27,271 nucleotides of DNA from Athalassotoga sp964433875 (GTDB taxonomy: Bacteria > Thermotogota > Thermotogae > Mesoaciditogales > Mesoaciditogaceae), in contig CAYSSO010000024.1 of NCBI GenBank assembly GCA_964433875.1, positions 1-27,271 on the forward strand. The letters run 5' to 3'. Made by a program: the position numbers and the translations under genes. This document shows positions 6,748 to 14,029 of the stretch, piece by piece (position 1 is the stretch's first letter; each line of letters starts with the position of its first letter). A model generated the notes under the pieces. It was not told the origin of the DNA and ran no database searches. It was given only the letters and a program-made list of their open reading frames with translations.

Positions 6748-8158
6748 AGTATTCTTTCCACATTAAAGGTGATGTTTTTAAAGGTTTGACTATAAAAAGT
6801 TTATTTGTGAAGATGTAGATATGCCTGTTTGATTCTGTTAAGAAACTTTGAATTTCGCTTAAATTAAAGATGTCATCTCCTAATTCTATCTTGTTTTTAT
6901 CCATCCTCAAATTCGATCTTTTCTCATTTATCACGGCCTCATCCGCAAGAAGAATGTCTTTTGAAAAAGAAATTGAATCATGCAAATTTCTTACCTCTTC
7001 AACGGAAGGCTTTATCCATTTTGACCCGCAATTTTTGCATTCAAAACCATTTTTATACCCTTTAATGCTTTCGATAGTCTTGCAGTTGGGACACTGCCAC
7101 AGATATCTTTCTATGCCGCTGTAATCTTTGTAAGTTCTGGACTTTAGGGTATCTAAAAATATAAAATCGAATGCCTCCCGGTAATTTTGAGGACTTACAG
7201 GATCGCCGATTTTAACCCTTACGATCCCCTTGTGTAATCGCTTTGCCCATCTTGGCCACAGAAGATGTATATTCTCTATTCTCACAGGCAGGATGGGATT
7301 GGGTGACATCTTTATGAGTTTTATAACTCCTTCCTGCACTTCAAGAGGCCTACCATCCCAATTCCTTTCCCCTTCGGGAAAGATGCCTATTATTCCGCCG
7401 CTCTTCATGGTTTTTGTGAATTTCATTATGGCATGTACATCTACTGTGTATCTCTTTATTGGAAAGATCCCGACGAGTTCGTAAAACCATGAAAATCCTT
7501 TGTAATGGGCACTTGTGATCGGAAATCTAACGTAAGAGTTAAGTATGTCTATCACGAAAAGTGGATCAGGATAAGAGGTATGGTTTGCGACAACCACGTA
7601 AGGGCCGTCAGGGATCTTTTCCTTTCCTTCCATTTCCACATCGTAGAAAAAAGGCACTATGAATTTTCCGATCAAAAACATGAAAGCATAAAGAAAAGGA
7701 GGTTCAACAACAGGATCGACCTTCCATTTTTTCAAAGGGAGGATCAAAGGAATTCTAATTTCTCTTGCATGAGGAAATTTTTGGAAAATCGATCTGGTCT
7801 CTAAGATGGCAAGTATCAAAATTATCATCAAGCCTGCAAGCCAAGCCCATAAGATGTGAAGATTAAACAACAGTGCTATTCCAAGGGCGTAAAGGAGGTA
7901 TCCAAAATATATCGGATGCCTGCTCATCGAATAGGGACCGCATTTAACAAATCTTTTAGTTTCAATCTCTTTGAAAGGAGATCCATGGCCATCCAATATG
8001 AGATAAGCAGAGGAAAGCCCGGCCCAGAATACTCCAAATATAATAAAAAAGATTCCCCACCACATACTTTGTGAAGGCCACAAGGTAAATATGCCAACGA
8101 TTCCAAATGGAATTAAAATCCAGTAAAGGACTATTTTAAGAAAGATTTTAAGATACAT
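6731..8158 (-). CDS. Fusion protein: PEMT/ICMT-like methyltransferase, PlsC acyltransferase, zinc ribbon
   Basis: This 475-residue membrane protein has three parts. Residues 1-143 hold four hydrophobic segments with GPYSMSRHPIYFGYLL (74-89) and an E-x-R pair (E120, R122), the S-adenosylmethionine site pattern of phospholipid/isoprenylcysteine methyltransferases. Residues about 150-340 are a PlsC-type glycerolipid acyltransferase with motif I NHTSYPD (192-198), motif III FPEGERN (260-266) and a later PVRIENI. Residues 355-380 form a zinc ribbon with C356, C359, C374 and C377. An unassigned 95-residue tail follows. The likely role is envelope lipid synthesis or modification, but substrates are unknown. 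The ATG at 8158 has AAAGGAG just upstream. It is a monocistronic gene, divergent from phoH. Each domain call is strong; the combined function is not known to me. Confidence 0.8.
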   Translation of the reverse strand: MYLKIFLKIVLYWILIPFGIVGIFTLWPSQSMWWGIFFIIFGVFWAGLSSAYLILDGHGSPFKEIETKRFVKCGPYSMSRHPIYFGYLLYALGIALLFNLHILWAWLAGLMIILILAILETRSIFQKFPHAREIRIPLILPLKKWKVDPVVEPPFLYAFMFLIGKFIVPFFYDVEMEGKEKIPDGPYVVVANHTSYPDPLFVIDILNSYVRFPITSAHYKGFSWFYELVGIFPIKRYTVDVHAIMKFTKTMKSGGIIGIFPEGERNWDGRPLEVQEGVIKLIKMSPNPILPVRIENIHLLWPRWAKRLHKGIVRVKIGDPVSPQNYREAFDFIFLDTLKSRTYKDYSGIERYLWQCPNCKTIESIKGYKNGFECKNCGSKWIKPSVEEVRNLHDSISFSKDILLADEAVINEKRSNLRMDKNKIELGDDIFNLSEIQSFLTESNRHIYIFTNKLFIVKPLKTSPLMWKEYFDFLK

Positions 8159-8178
8159 ATATTCTCCTTTCGCCTTTT

Positions 8179-8187
8179 ATTCTAACA
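8179..8187 (-). promoter_or_regulatory. Extended -10 promoter for the fusion acyltransferase gene
   Basis: TGTTAGAAT on the minus strand is an extended -10 element (TGn plus TAGAAT), with a poor -35 match upstream. It lies about 20 bases before the ATG at 8158, in the short divergent spacer shared with phoH, and is the only good minus-strand candidate there. Confidence 0.45.
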
Positions 8188-8242
8188 TACCATGCGCGTC
8201 TTGCGAACTCTGTTGAATTCGTAATTTTGATCTTCTTTGGTA

Positions 8243-8248
8243 TATAAT
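8243..8248 (+). promoter_or_regulatory. -10 element upstream of phoH
   Basis: A perfect TATAAT lies on the plus strand in the divergent spacer before phoH. No good -35 is found at 16-18 bases. Transcription would start near 8255, only a couple of bases before the first in-frame ATG (8257), which bears on the choice of the phoH start. Confidence 0.45.
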
Positions 8249-8256
8249 ATCAATGA

Positions 8257-9201
8257 ATGGTAATAAAAAAGTGGAGGTGTTTATCGCTGGAAACCATTTC
8301 AAGATTTAAGATACCAGAATCCATAAATATAGTCTCTTTTCTTGGAGAGTACGATTCCAACCTTAAGGCCATAAAAAAGTATTTTGATGTAGGCGTAACT
8401 TTGATGGATTCGGAATTGTGGATAAAGGGTGAAGAAGAAAAGGTAAAACACGTTAACGGTGTTTTAGAAAAGATGGTCAAAATAGTTTTAAAGGAAGGAA
8501 GTGTTGACATAAGAGATCTTTTAAATACAAAGGAGAGAACCTCTTCGAAAATAGAAGGAGTCGGCGTCTTTCCAAAGACAAAAGGTCAGCAAAAATATAT
8601 AGACGCGATGAAAGAGAATGATATAGTCTTTTCTATAGGTCCTGCCGGAACGGGAAAAACCTACTTAGCCGTGGCAATGGCCGTCGAACAGCTCAGAAGT
8701 GGCCAGGTACAAAGAATAGTTCTCACAAGACCCGCAGTCGAGGCTGGAGAGAAATTGGGTTTTTTGCCCGGAGATATGATAGAGAAGGTTGATCCATATC
8801 TGAGACCTCTTTATGATGCACTTTTTGATATGATGAGCCCTGAAAGGTTCAATTACTACAGAGAGAAAGGCATAATCGAGGTTGCTCCTTTAGCGTACAT
8901 GAGGGGAAGAACTTTAAACAATGCTTTCATGATTCTCGATGAGGCGCAAAATACAACGCACGGCCAGTTAAAGATGTTTTTGACAAGGATGGGTTTTGGA
9001 TCAAAGGTCGTCGTTACCGGAGACATAACCCAGATAGATCTTGAAAACAAATCTGATTCGGGACTTTTAGAAGTTCAGAAGATACTGAAAGATATCAAAG
9101 GAGTCGCTTTCGTATATTTAGAAGAAGAGGATGTCGTAAGAAATCCAATAGTAAAGAGGATAATAAAGGCTTATGAATCTTTTGAAGAAAATTCAAAATA
9201 A
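8257..9201 (+). CDS. phoH: PhoH-family ATPase
   Basis: This is a cytoplasmic P-loop ATPase of the PhoH family, linked by family knowledge to RNA metabolism and usually found beside ybeY, as here. It is 314 residues from the first ATG. Walker A is GPAGTGKT (128-135), followed by IVLTRPAVEAGEKLGFLPGD, the family signature. Walker B is FMILDEAQN and the arginine/threonine sensor region is TRMGFGSKVVVTGDITQIDL. The N-terminal 100 residues are the weakly conserved KH-like part. The start is uncertain. ATG 8257 sits almost on the predicted transcription start, while a good ribosome site GTGGAGGTG (8271-8279) points to CTG at 8287 in the same frame. Its end overlaps the next gene by 29 bases. Confidence 0.93.
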   Translation: MVIKKWRCLSLETISRFKIPESINIVSFLGEYDSNLKAIKKYFDVGVTLMDSELWIKGEEEKVKHVNGVLEKMVKIVLKEGSVDIRDLLNTKERTSSKIEGVGVFPKTKGQQKYIDAMKENDIVFSIGPAGTGKTYLAVAMAVEQLRSGQVQRIVLTRPAVEAGEKLGFLPGDMIEKVDPYLRPLYDALFDMMSPERFNYYREKGIIEVAPLAYMRGRTLNNAFMILDEAQNTTHGQLKMFLTRMGFGSKVVVTGDITQIDLENKSDSGLLEVQKILKDIKGVAFVYLEEEDVVRNPIVKRIIKAYESFEENSK

Positions 9202-10549
9202 GAAGTTTTACACGTATCTTTACTACATCGTCGCACCACTTGCAATGATAATTCTCGCGAATTTCTCCGTTCATCCGAGGATAGAATGGATAAGCGAGTA
9301 TCTGATAATAGGAAGTGTAAATTTTCTCACCTTCAAGTGGATAAGCGATCATGTAAAGTTTTTTAAAATTCACGATCAATATTTCTGGACCTATGCGGCT
9401 TTAACATTGATAACAATCTTGTTTTTCCCACTGGGTGCGTACTTCTTTGGCCCTTATGGAGTACCTGTATGGCTTGGTGTCATACTTATAACTGCCTTGA
9501 TGGGCGCCGAAAGTGGCATTGCCGCCGCATTTACACTTTCAACGGTCGCAACGGTTATCTCTTTTTACGATTTCAAAGTTTTTGCGATTTACATGATCAG
9601 TTCCGTTGGCGCTATATATCTCGTAAAAAATTTCAACAAGAGAACAGACATGACAAAGATGACCTTTTATTCGTCTGTGATAGGAATTGCCATTTTTCTG
9701 GTCATGAATATGAATTTGAACATCCTTAGCAAGGACATTATAATTCTTTTCTTTAATCCTTTCATCTCGATGATCCTGGCCTTCGGAATCATGCCTTACG
9801 TTGAATACGTCTCGAGGATATACTCGAACATCGGATTGCTCGAACTTGGAGGATTGAGCCATCCGCTTTTGAAGGAATTATCGATGCAGGCGCCTGGGAC
9901 ATATTTTCACAGCGTAGAACTTGCCAATATGTGCGAAATGGCCGCAAGCAGGATCAACGCGAATTACACTCTTGCGAGGGTTGGAGCTTACTTTCACGAT
10001 ATAGGAAAGATGAAAAGGCCTGAATTTTTTACCGAAAATCAAAAGGGCTACAATCCACATGACAAGATGTCACCTATAATGAATTATTTGGTCATCACCT
10101 CTCACGTTAAATACGGCGTGAAGATGGCTCAAGAATACAGACTTCCATTGCTTGTAGAAGACATAATAAGAGAACATCACGGCACAAGAATGGCATCTTT
10201 CTTCTACCAAAAAGCGCTCTCAGAGAATCTTAATGTCAGTCCAGACGNNNNNNNNNNNNNNNNNNCAAAGCCACGCACAAAAGAGGCCGGCATCGTAATG
10301 CTTGCAGATTCTTGCGAGGCGACTTTCAAATCGATGAAAGAAATAAACCCATCAAAGATACAAAATGTAGTCGAAGAGATAGTCAATAGAGTATACAACG
10401 AAAGGCAACTTGACGATTCAGGACTATCCTTAAGAGACCTCGATGAAATATCTCAGGAGTTCTCGAAGATACTTTCGATGAGATTGAAAACGCGCATTTC
10501 CTATCCTTCAAAAGAAGAGGTCGAAAAGGTGATAAAAATTGCCAATTGA
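9173..10549 (+). CDS. Membrane HD-domain phosphohydrolase, short PgpH-like (7TM-HD)
   Basis: This 458-residue protein has about six or seven membrane helices (residues 13-210) followed by an HD hydrolase domain. Metal ligands are visible: H246 (TYFHSVELAN), H275-D276 (AYFHDIGKMKRP), H296-D297, H311 and H335-H336 (REHHGTR). This is the catalytic pattern of PgpH-type c-di-AMP phosphodiesterases. Full-length PgpH proteins carry a large extracellular 7TMR-HDED domain in front; here it is absent. The 18-N gap removes residues 359-365, where the family has a conserved F-R-Y-P-G-P motif; the frame is intact on both sides. It lies between phoH and ybeY, the usual place for this family. It overlaps phoH by 29 bases and ybeY by 11, so the three are one unit. 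Confidence 0.88.
   Translation: MNLLKKIQNKKFYTYLYYIVAPLAMIILANFSVHPRIEWISEYLIIGSVNFLTFKWISDHVKFFKIHDQYFWTYAALTLITILFFPLGAYFFGPYGVPVWLGVILITALMGAESGIAAAFTLSTVATVISFYDFKVFAIYMISSVGAIYLVKNFNKRTDMTKMTFYSSVIGIAIFLVMNMNLNILSKDIIILFFNPFISMILAFGIMPYVEYVSRIYSNIGLLELGGLSHPLLKELSMQAPGTYFHSVELANMCEMAASRINANYTLARVGAYFHDIGKMKRPEFFTENQKGYNPHDKMSPIMNYLVITSHVKYGVKMAQEYRLPLLVEDIIREHHGTRMASFFYQKALSENLNVSPDXXXXXXXKPRTKEAGIVMLADSCEATFKSMKEINPSKIQNVVEEIVNRVYNERQLDDSGLSLRDLDEISQEFSKILSMRLKTRISYPSKEEVEKVIKIAN
10248..10265 (+). other. Assembly gap of 18 N inside the HD phosphohydrolase gene
   Basis: Eighteen undetermined bases interrupt the gene. The reading frame is the same before (NVSPD) and after (KPRTKEAGIVMLADS). 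The missing seven residues coincide with the family motif around FRYPGP, so the gap size appears correct and the gene is probably intact. Confidence 0.97.
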
Positions 10550-10964
10550 GATCTTCAACGAACAGGTGATCGATATAAACACCGACGTTATTAAATCGAT
10601 TCTCGATGAGGTCTTAAAAAGAGAAAAAGAATATGGGATTGTAGTGCTTGCCTTTGTTGATGAAGAAGAAATAACAAGGCTTAACGCGTACAGAAATGCG
10701 AATGGGCCTACCGATGTGCTTTCTTTCAATTACGATCTTCCAAAATTAAAGGGAGAGGTCTACGTATGCCCTTCCTACGTTAGAGAGAATGCAAATGAAT
10801 TCAAAGTCCCTTTCAACGAGGAGATACTCAGAGTCTGCATTCACGGCGTGCTGCACATTTGCGGCTACGATCATGAGGATGATGAAAGCAAGGCTAAAAT
10901 AATGTTTGAAAAGCAGGAAGGTTATTTGTCAGATTTTTCAGAATCTTTGGACAAAATTTCTTGA
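10539..10964 (+). CDS. ybeY: YbeY endoribonuclease (rRNA maturation factor)
   Basis: This is a small zinc-dependent endoribonuclease acting in 16S rRNA 3'-end maturation and ribosome quality control, 141 residues, the usual length. The metal site HGVLHICGYDH (102-112) gives His102, His106 and His112. The substrate-groove segment RNANGPTDVLSFNY (52-65) is typical. The start is TTG at 10539, supported by AAAAGGTGAT about seven bases upstream, and it overlaps the preceding gene by 11 bases. The 3' end overlaps the convergent TPR gene by 43 bases with no terminator between them. Confidence 0.95.
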   Translation: MPIEIFNEQVIDINTDVIKSILDEVLKREKEYGIVVLAFVDEEEITRLNAYRNANGPTDVLSFNYDLPKLKGEVYVCPSYVRENANEFKVPFNEEILRVCIHGVLHICGYDHEDDESKAKIMFEKQEGYLSDFSESLDKIS

Positions 10965-11728
10965 ATTGCCTGTGCGAGCGCTGCAAGTTCTTCTTCGGAA
11001 GGGTCTTGGCTTACCTGCTTAATTATTTTGTCCGGTTCCTGAACTACAACTGTTTGCTTTTCTTCTTTTTTCTCTTCTTTGCCTGCATTCAAGGCTTTCT
11101 TAAGGCGTTCCTCTATTTCTTCATCGCTTATTATATCTGTATCGTAAGAGAGAGCCTTCTGCTCATTTCCTATTATGATATCTTTCATTTCATCTTCAAC
11201 GTTTTCTTCATTTTCTTCTACATTAAGAGAAGATGCCTTTACAATCTTTCTCTTTCTCCTAAAGATTATGTACAAAGTCGCTAAGGTTGAGATGCTTGCA
11301 AAAAGGATGATGAAGATGAGAAAAACTTGAATTATGGAAAGAGATTTTGGCTTTGGATTGCTTTGGTACGAAGAAAGCAACGGATTTCTTTCCCAGTGCG
11401 CTATTTGATTTATAAGATTGGCGTTATTCTCTATCGATGTGCCTTTAGCAGTCAAGAGGAAGTCTTCGGGAAGGTAGGCCTTGGCCGTTACCATATCTCC
11501 AGAATAGAGCGCGCTTAAGCCTATAAGAGTCTTTATATTCGAAGTGTTCTCGAGAGAAGGATCAAGCGTGAGGGCTTTTTTTAAATATTCCTCTGCCATT
11601 TTGTAATTTCCAACGTTAAAATACATTACCCCCTGGGAATAATAGATGTCCAAATTCTGGGCAAGGGATAGGATTGGAAAAGAAAGGAGAACAAATATAA
11701 CGCTAATTTTGATAAATTTCAATTTCAT
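10922..11728 (-). CDS. Membrane-anchored TPR protein
   Basis: This 268-residue protein has a signal peptide ending about FPILSLA and an exported TPR unit (YYSQGVMYFNVGNYKMAEEY and LKKALTLDP, about 30-60). A second helical pair follows, then a linker rich in Pro and Ser, a membrane helix (IIQVFLIFIILFASISTLAT, about 132-155) and an RRKRK stop-transfer. The cytoplasmic tail is very acidic and lysine-rich (ENEENVEDEMK, then GKEEKKEEKQ). It probably assembles proteins at the cell surface; no specific partner is visible. I choose ATG 11728 over GTG 11734 because AAGGAGG (11735-11741) abuts the GTG and sits six bases before the ATG. Its start overlaps the upstream gene by 26 bases, and it is the last gene of the plsC-led operon. 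I do not recognise the exact family. Confidence 0.75.
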   Translation of the reverse strand: MKLKFIKISVIFVLLSFPILSLAQNLDIYYSQGVMYFNVGNYKMAEEYLKKALTLDPSLENTSNIKTLIGLSALYSGDMVTAKAYLPEDFLLTAKGTSIENNANLINQIAHWERNPLLSSYQSNPKPKSLSIIQVFLIFIILFASISTLATLYIIFRRKRKIVKASSLNVEENEENVEDEMKDIIIGNEQKALSYDTDIISDEEIEERLKKALNAGKEEKKEEKQTVVVQEPDKIIKQVSQDPSEEELAALAQAIQEILSKDSEKSDK

Positions 11729-12947
11729 AGGCACCTCCTTTCGCGGTGATTAAATAAAGGTAGGAATTATATGTGACGGCGTCTATTATCTGAGAATTCA
11801 CAATCTGATACACCGGAATCCTTACACGATTTATCATATCGTAAAAGTTAAGTGTATGATCTCCGGTAACGATAAAATAATTTCCGTAAGGCAATATCTT
11901 ACCGTTCCCAATATCCCCGTTGCCTATTATCTGGACACCTTTTTTCGTATCAACTGCAAGTAAGATGTAATTTGAGGAAAGCAAATATATCGTCTTTCCC
12001 GAAACAAAAGCCGAATTAAACGGAAAGAGCGTCTGATCTGCTTTCATTCCGATCTTTTTCATCAGATCATCTATCGGTTCAAAAAAAGTGGCCGTCATAC
12101 TGTCAAGATTGTATAAGGATATGTAAGACGTCGATATTATCACAAAAGTGTTAATGGGCGCCATATACCACATGCGTCCGCTAATGCCCGGTAATGTCAG
12201 AAGTGTCTTACCATTTTCAGACAGAAAGGTCGAGGTGGCATTTTGTGAAAGGGTATAGATATTTTTATTCGCCACAAAGACATCTCTGTAATCGGCCGAG
12301 GTCAGAGTCCCTTCAAATGTTCCCATGGCGCCATCGAACTTCAAAATCTGCCAGTTATCTGTAATAAGATAAAGATTGCCATTGTAAAGATTCGAAAATC
12401 TTACATTTCCGGAATATATCTTCGCGCTTCCTCCGAGAGAAAGGTAATACACATCATTTGAAGAAATAATGTATGTCCCATTGGATGCCACTTCCAATTT
12501 GCCCGCCTTTGGCACAGAAACAGCATATATCTTTTTAAGAAAGGTCCCCGGCGAGGCTTTTTTGACTATGTAATCTCCCTCCGAAAGGTATTTGTAAGTC
12601 ATAATGCGCGTGCTTACCGTTGAGATCTTCGTTGCCGTTGATTGAATGGTTTGAGGGAAATTGTCCGATTTGAAAGTTAACGTCGATGAAGTTGTCGTCG
12701 AAACAAGGCTTATGAGCAGTTTTACGACGTCTCTATGAGTAAAGATATCCGAAAAAGAATATGGGAATACCAACTTTTGATTTCCAAAGGCAGTTGCGCT
12801 TTTTGCGGAAACAAAACCATCTCCTAAATTAGTTACGAGTTCTGGAAAGGTAGAGGTAAGAGATCCGAAATTGTTATTCGAGATTCCAGGATTGGTCCCT
12901 GCTATAGTTATAAAATCTATTCCGGCCGGCACGGTCATTTTGTTCAA
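11703..12947 (-). CDS. C-terminal part of a frameshifted lipase-like protein with a beta-propeller-like domain
   Basis: This 414-codon frame starts at TTG 12947, overlapping the previous stop by four bases (TTGA). The first 80 residues look like the end of an alpha/beta hydrolase: GIDFITIAGTNPG, LGDGFVSAKSA (acid loop) and FSDIFTHRDVVKLL (catalytic His position). The same frame stays open upstream of the TTG and reads SSFLQRLNK directly into MTVPAG, so the TTG is probably not a true start and this is the second half of the gene at 12944-14029. Residues about 130-414 consist of repeated short strands (NGTYIISSNDVYYL, NGNLYLITDNWQIL, YGNYFIVTGDHTLNFYD), suggesting a beta-propeller facing outside the cell. 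No signal peptide or membrane helix is present in this part, as expected for a fragment. Confidence 0.65.
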   Translation of the reverse strand: MNKMTVPAGIDFITIAGTNPGISNNNFGSLTSTFPELVTNLGDGFVSAKSATAFGNQKLVFPYSFSDIFTHRDVVKLLISLVSTTTSSTLTFKSDNFPQTIQSTATKISTVSTRIMTYKYLSEGDYIVKKASPGTFLKKIYAVSVPKAGKLEVASNGTYIISSNDVYYLSLGGSAKIYSGNVRFSNLYNGNLYLITDNWQILKFDGAMGTFEGTLTSADYRDVFVANKNIYTLSQNATSTFLSENGKTLLTLPGISGRMWYMAPINTFVIISTSYISLYNLDSMTATFFEPIDDLMKKIGMKADQTLFPFNSAFVSGKTIYLLSSNYILLAVDTKKGVQIIGNGDIGNGKILPYGNYFIVTGDHTLNFYDMINRVRIPVYQIVNSQIIDAVTYNSYLYLITAKGGAYEIEIYQN

Positions 12948-14029
12948 TCTTTGTAAAAAAGATGAATTAGGTGAAAGATCTTTGGCAAAAAAGTTAAGGG
13001 TGTAAAGGTAAGAAATAGCCGTTGTGAGTATCCAAATTCGCGGCTTACAAATTCATCGCCGGCATTGTACAGATTGCTTATCGTGTAAGCCGAGGCAAGG
13101 TTTGTCCCTTCATTAGGCGTGTCAAAGAGTATAACTTTTTTAACATTCCCGACAGAAGGATTTGATTCAACGGCATACCGGGATATCAACCCACCGATGC
13201 CTTGGGCAAAGATGTAAGTCTTTCCTTGAAGCGTTCCAAGAAGAGAGGAAAGTAGATTACCAACGTACTGGGTATAACTGTCATATCCTGACGATCCAAA
13301 GTAAGCCATCATCTGAGAGGTGAATGAAGAATCCCGATATGTAGTCAAAGGATAAGAGAATAGATATACGTTGTAATTCGGAAAGTCCTGAACCCAGAAA
13401 TTGAAGGAGAAATTTGGTAAGATGCCTGAAAAGTTCGCGTTTTCTCCAGGTACTATGACAATATTGCTCTGAAGATTCGAGACCTTGTTAAGAGGTATAA
13501 GACCGTAAGACACGTTGTACGTTTTTAGCCTCAACGCTATTATGCCCGGAAAATAAGTCATGGCCGTTAGATACGGCTTCCCATTTATCTCGCTTATTTG
13601 ACCACCATACAAACTCTGGACAGTTCCATCTTGAAAGACCTCAAAAGCTTCGAGGTTGGATTGATTCAGCCCAAGATAATACTCGGAAGGGATCGGAAGA
13701 GAAATGATAACTGGCGATCGCGTCATCGAATTCGTGCCACTTTTCCATTTTAACATGTAAGGAGTGCCAACAAAACTCGATATAGCGGTAAGATTGGTGT
13801 ACTGGGTAGAATCCTTTGTGATGGGAGAGATTACGGGATAATTTCCCGGATCAAATGTCCCGTTTTGAAAGGATATCTCGACGCTTTCGTTAGTTTGATG
13901 CTTTTGCGGCAAGGAGGAAAGAAAAAAAACAACGGCCAACAAAACGACGATAACTCCCGCAACAGATGAAAGGATAATCAGTCTTTTTTTTGAAGAAAAA
14001 ACTTTCTTAAACAGATCAAGGATCTTCAC
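12944..14029 (-). CDS. N-terminal part of a membrane-anchored alpha/beta-hydrolase (lipase-like), frameshifted
   Basis: This 361-codon frame begins at GTG 14029 (GGAG nine bases upstream, GTGA overlap with the prenyl synthase stop). An N-terminal anchor (residues 18-40) exposes the rest outside. A beta-rich region of about 180 residues precedes the hydrolase core: VIVPGENANFSG, TYIFAQGIGGLISRYAV (272-288) and VKKVILFDTPNEGTNLAS. The nucleophile elbow of lipases, G-H-S-M-G-G, is here A-Q-G-I-G-G, so the catalytic Ser position 277 is Gly (codon GGC at 13199-13201). After about residue 326 the frame becomes Phe/Leu-rich and stops, while the -1 frame continues the hydrolase sequence. A lesion or frameshift therefore lies between about 12950 and 13052. 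Decayed or catalytically inactive protein are both possible. Confidence 0.7.
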   Translation of the reverse strand: MKILDLFKKVFSSKKRLIILSSVAGVIVVLLAVVFFLSSLPQKHQTNESVEISFQNGTFDPGNYPVISPITKDSTQYTNLTAISSFVGTPYMLKWKSGTNSMTRSPVIISLPIPSEYYLGLNQSNLEAFEVFQDGTVQSLYGGQISEINGKPYLTAMTYFPGIIALRLKTYNVSYGLIPLNKVSNLQSNIVIVPGENANFSGILPNFSFNFWVQDFPNYNVYLFSYPLTTYRDSSFTSQMMAYFGSSGYDSYTQYVGNLLSSLLGTLQGKTYIFAQGIGGLISRYAVESNPSVGNVKKVILFDTPNEGTNLASAYTISNLYNAGDEFVSREFGYSQRLFLTFTPLTFLPKIFHLIHLFYKD

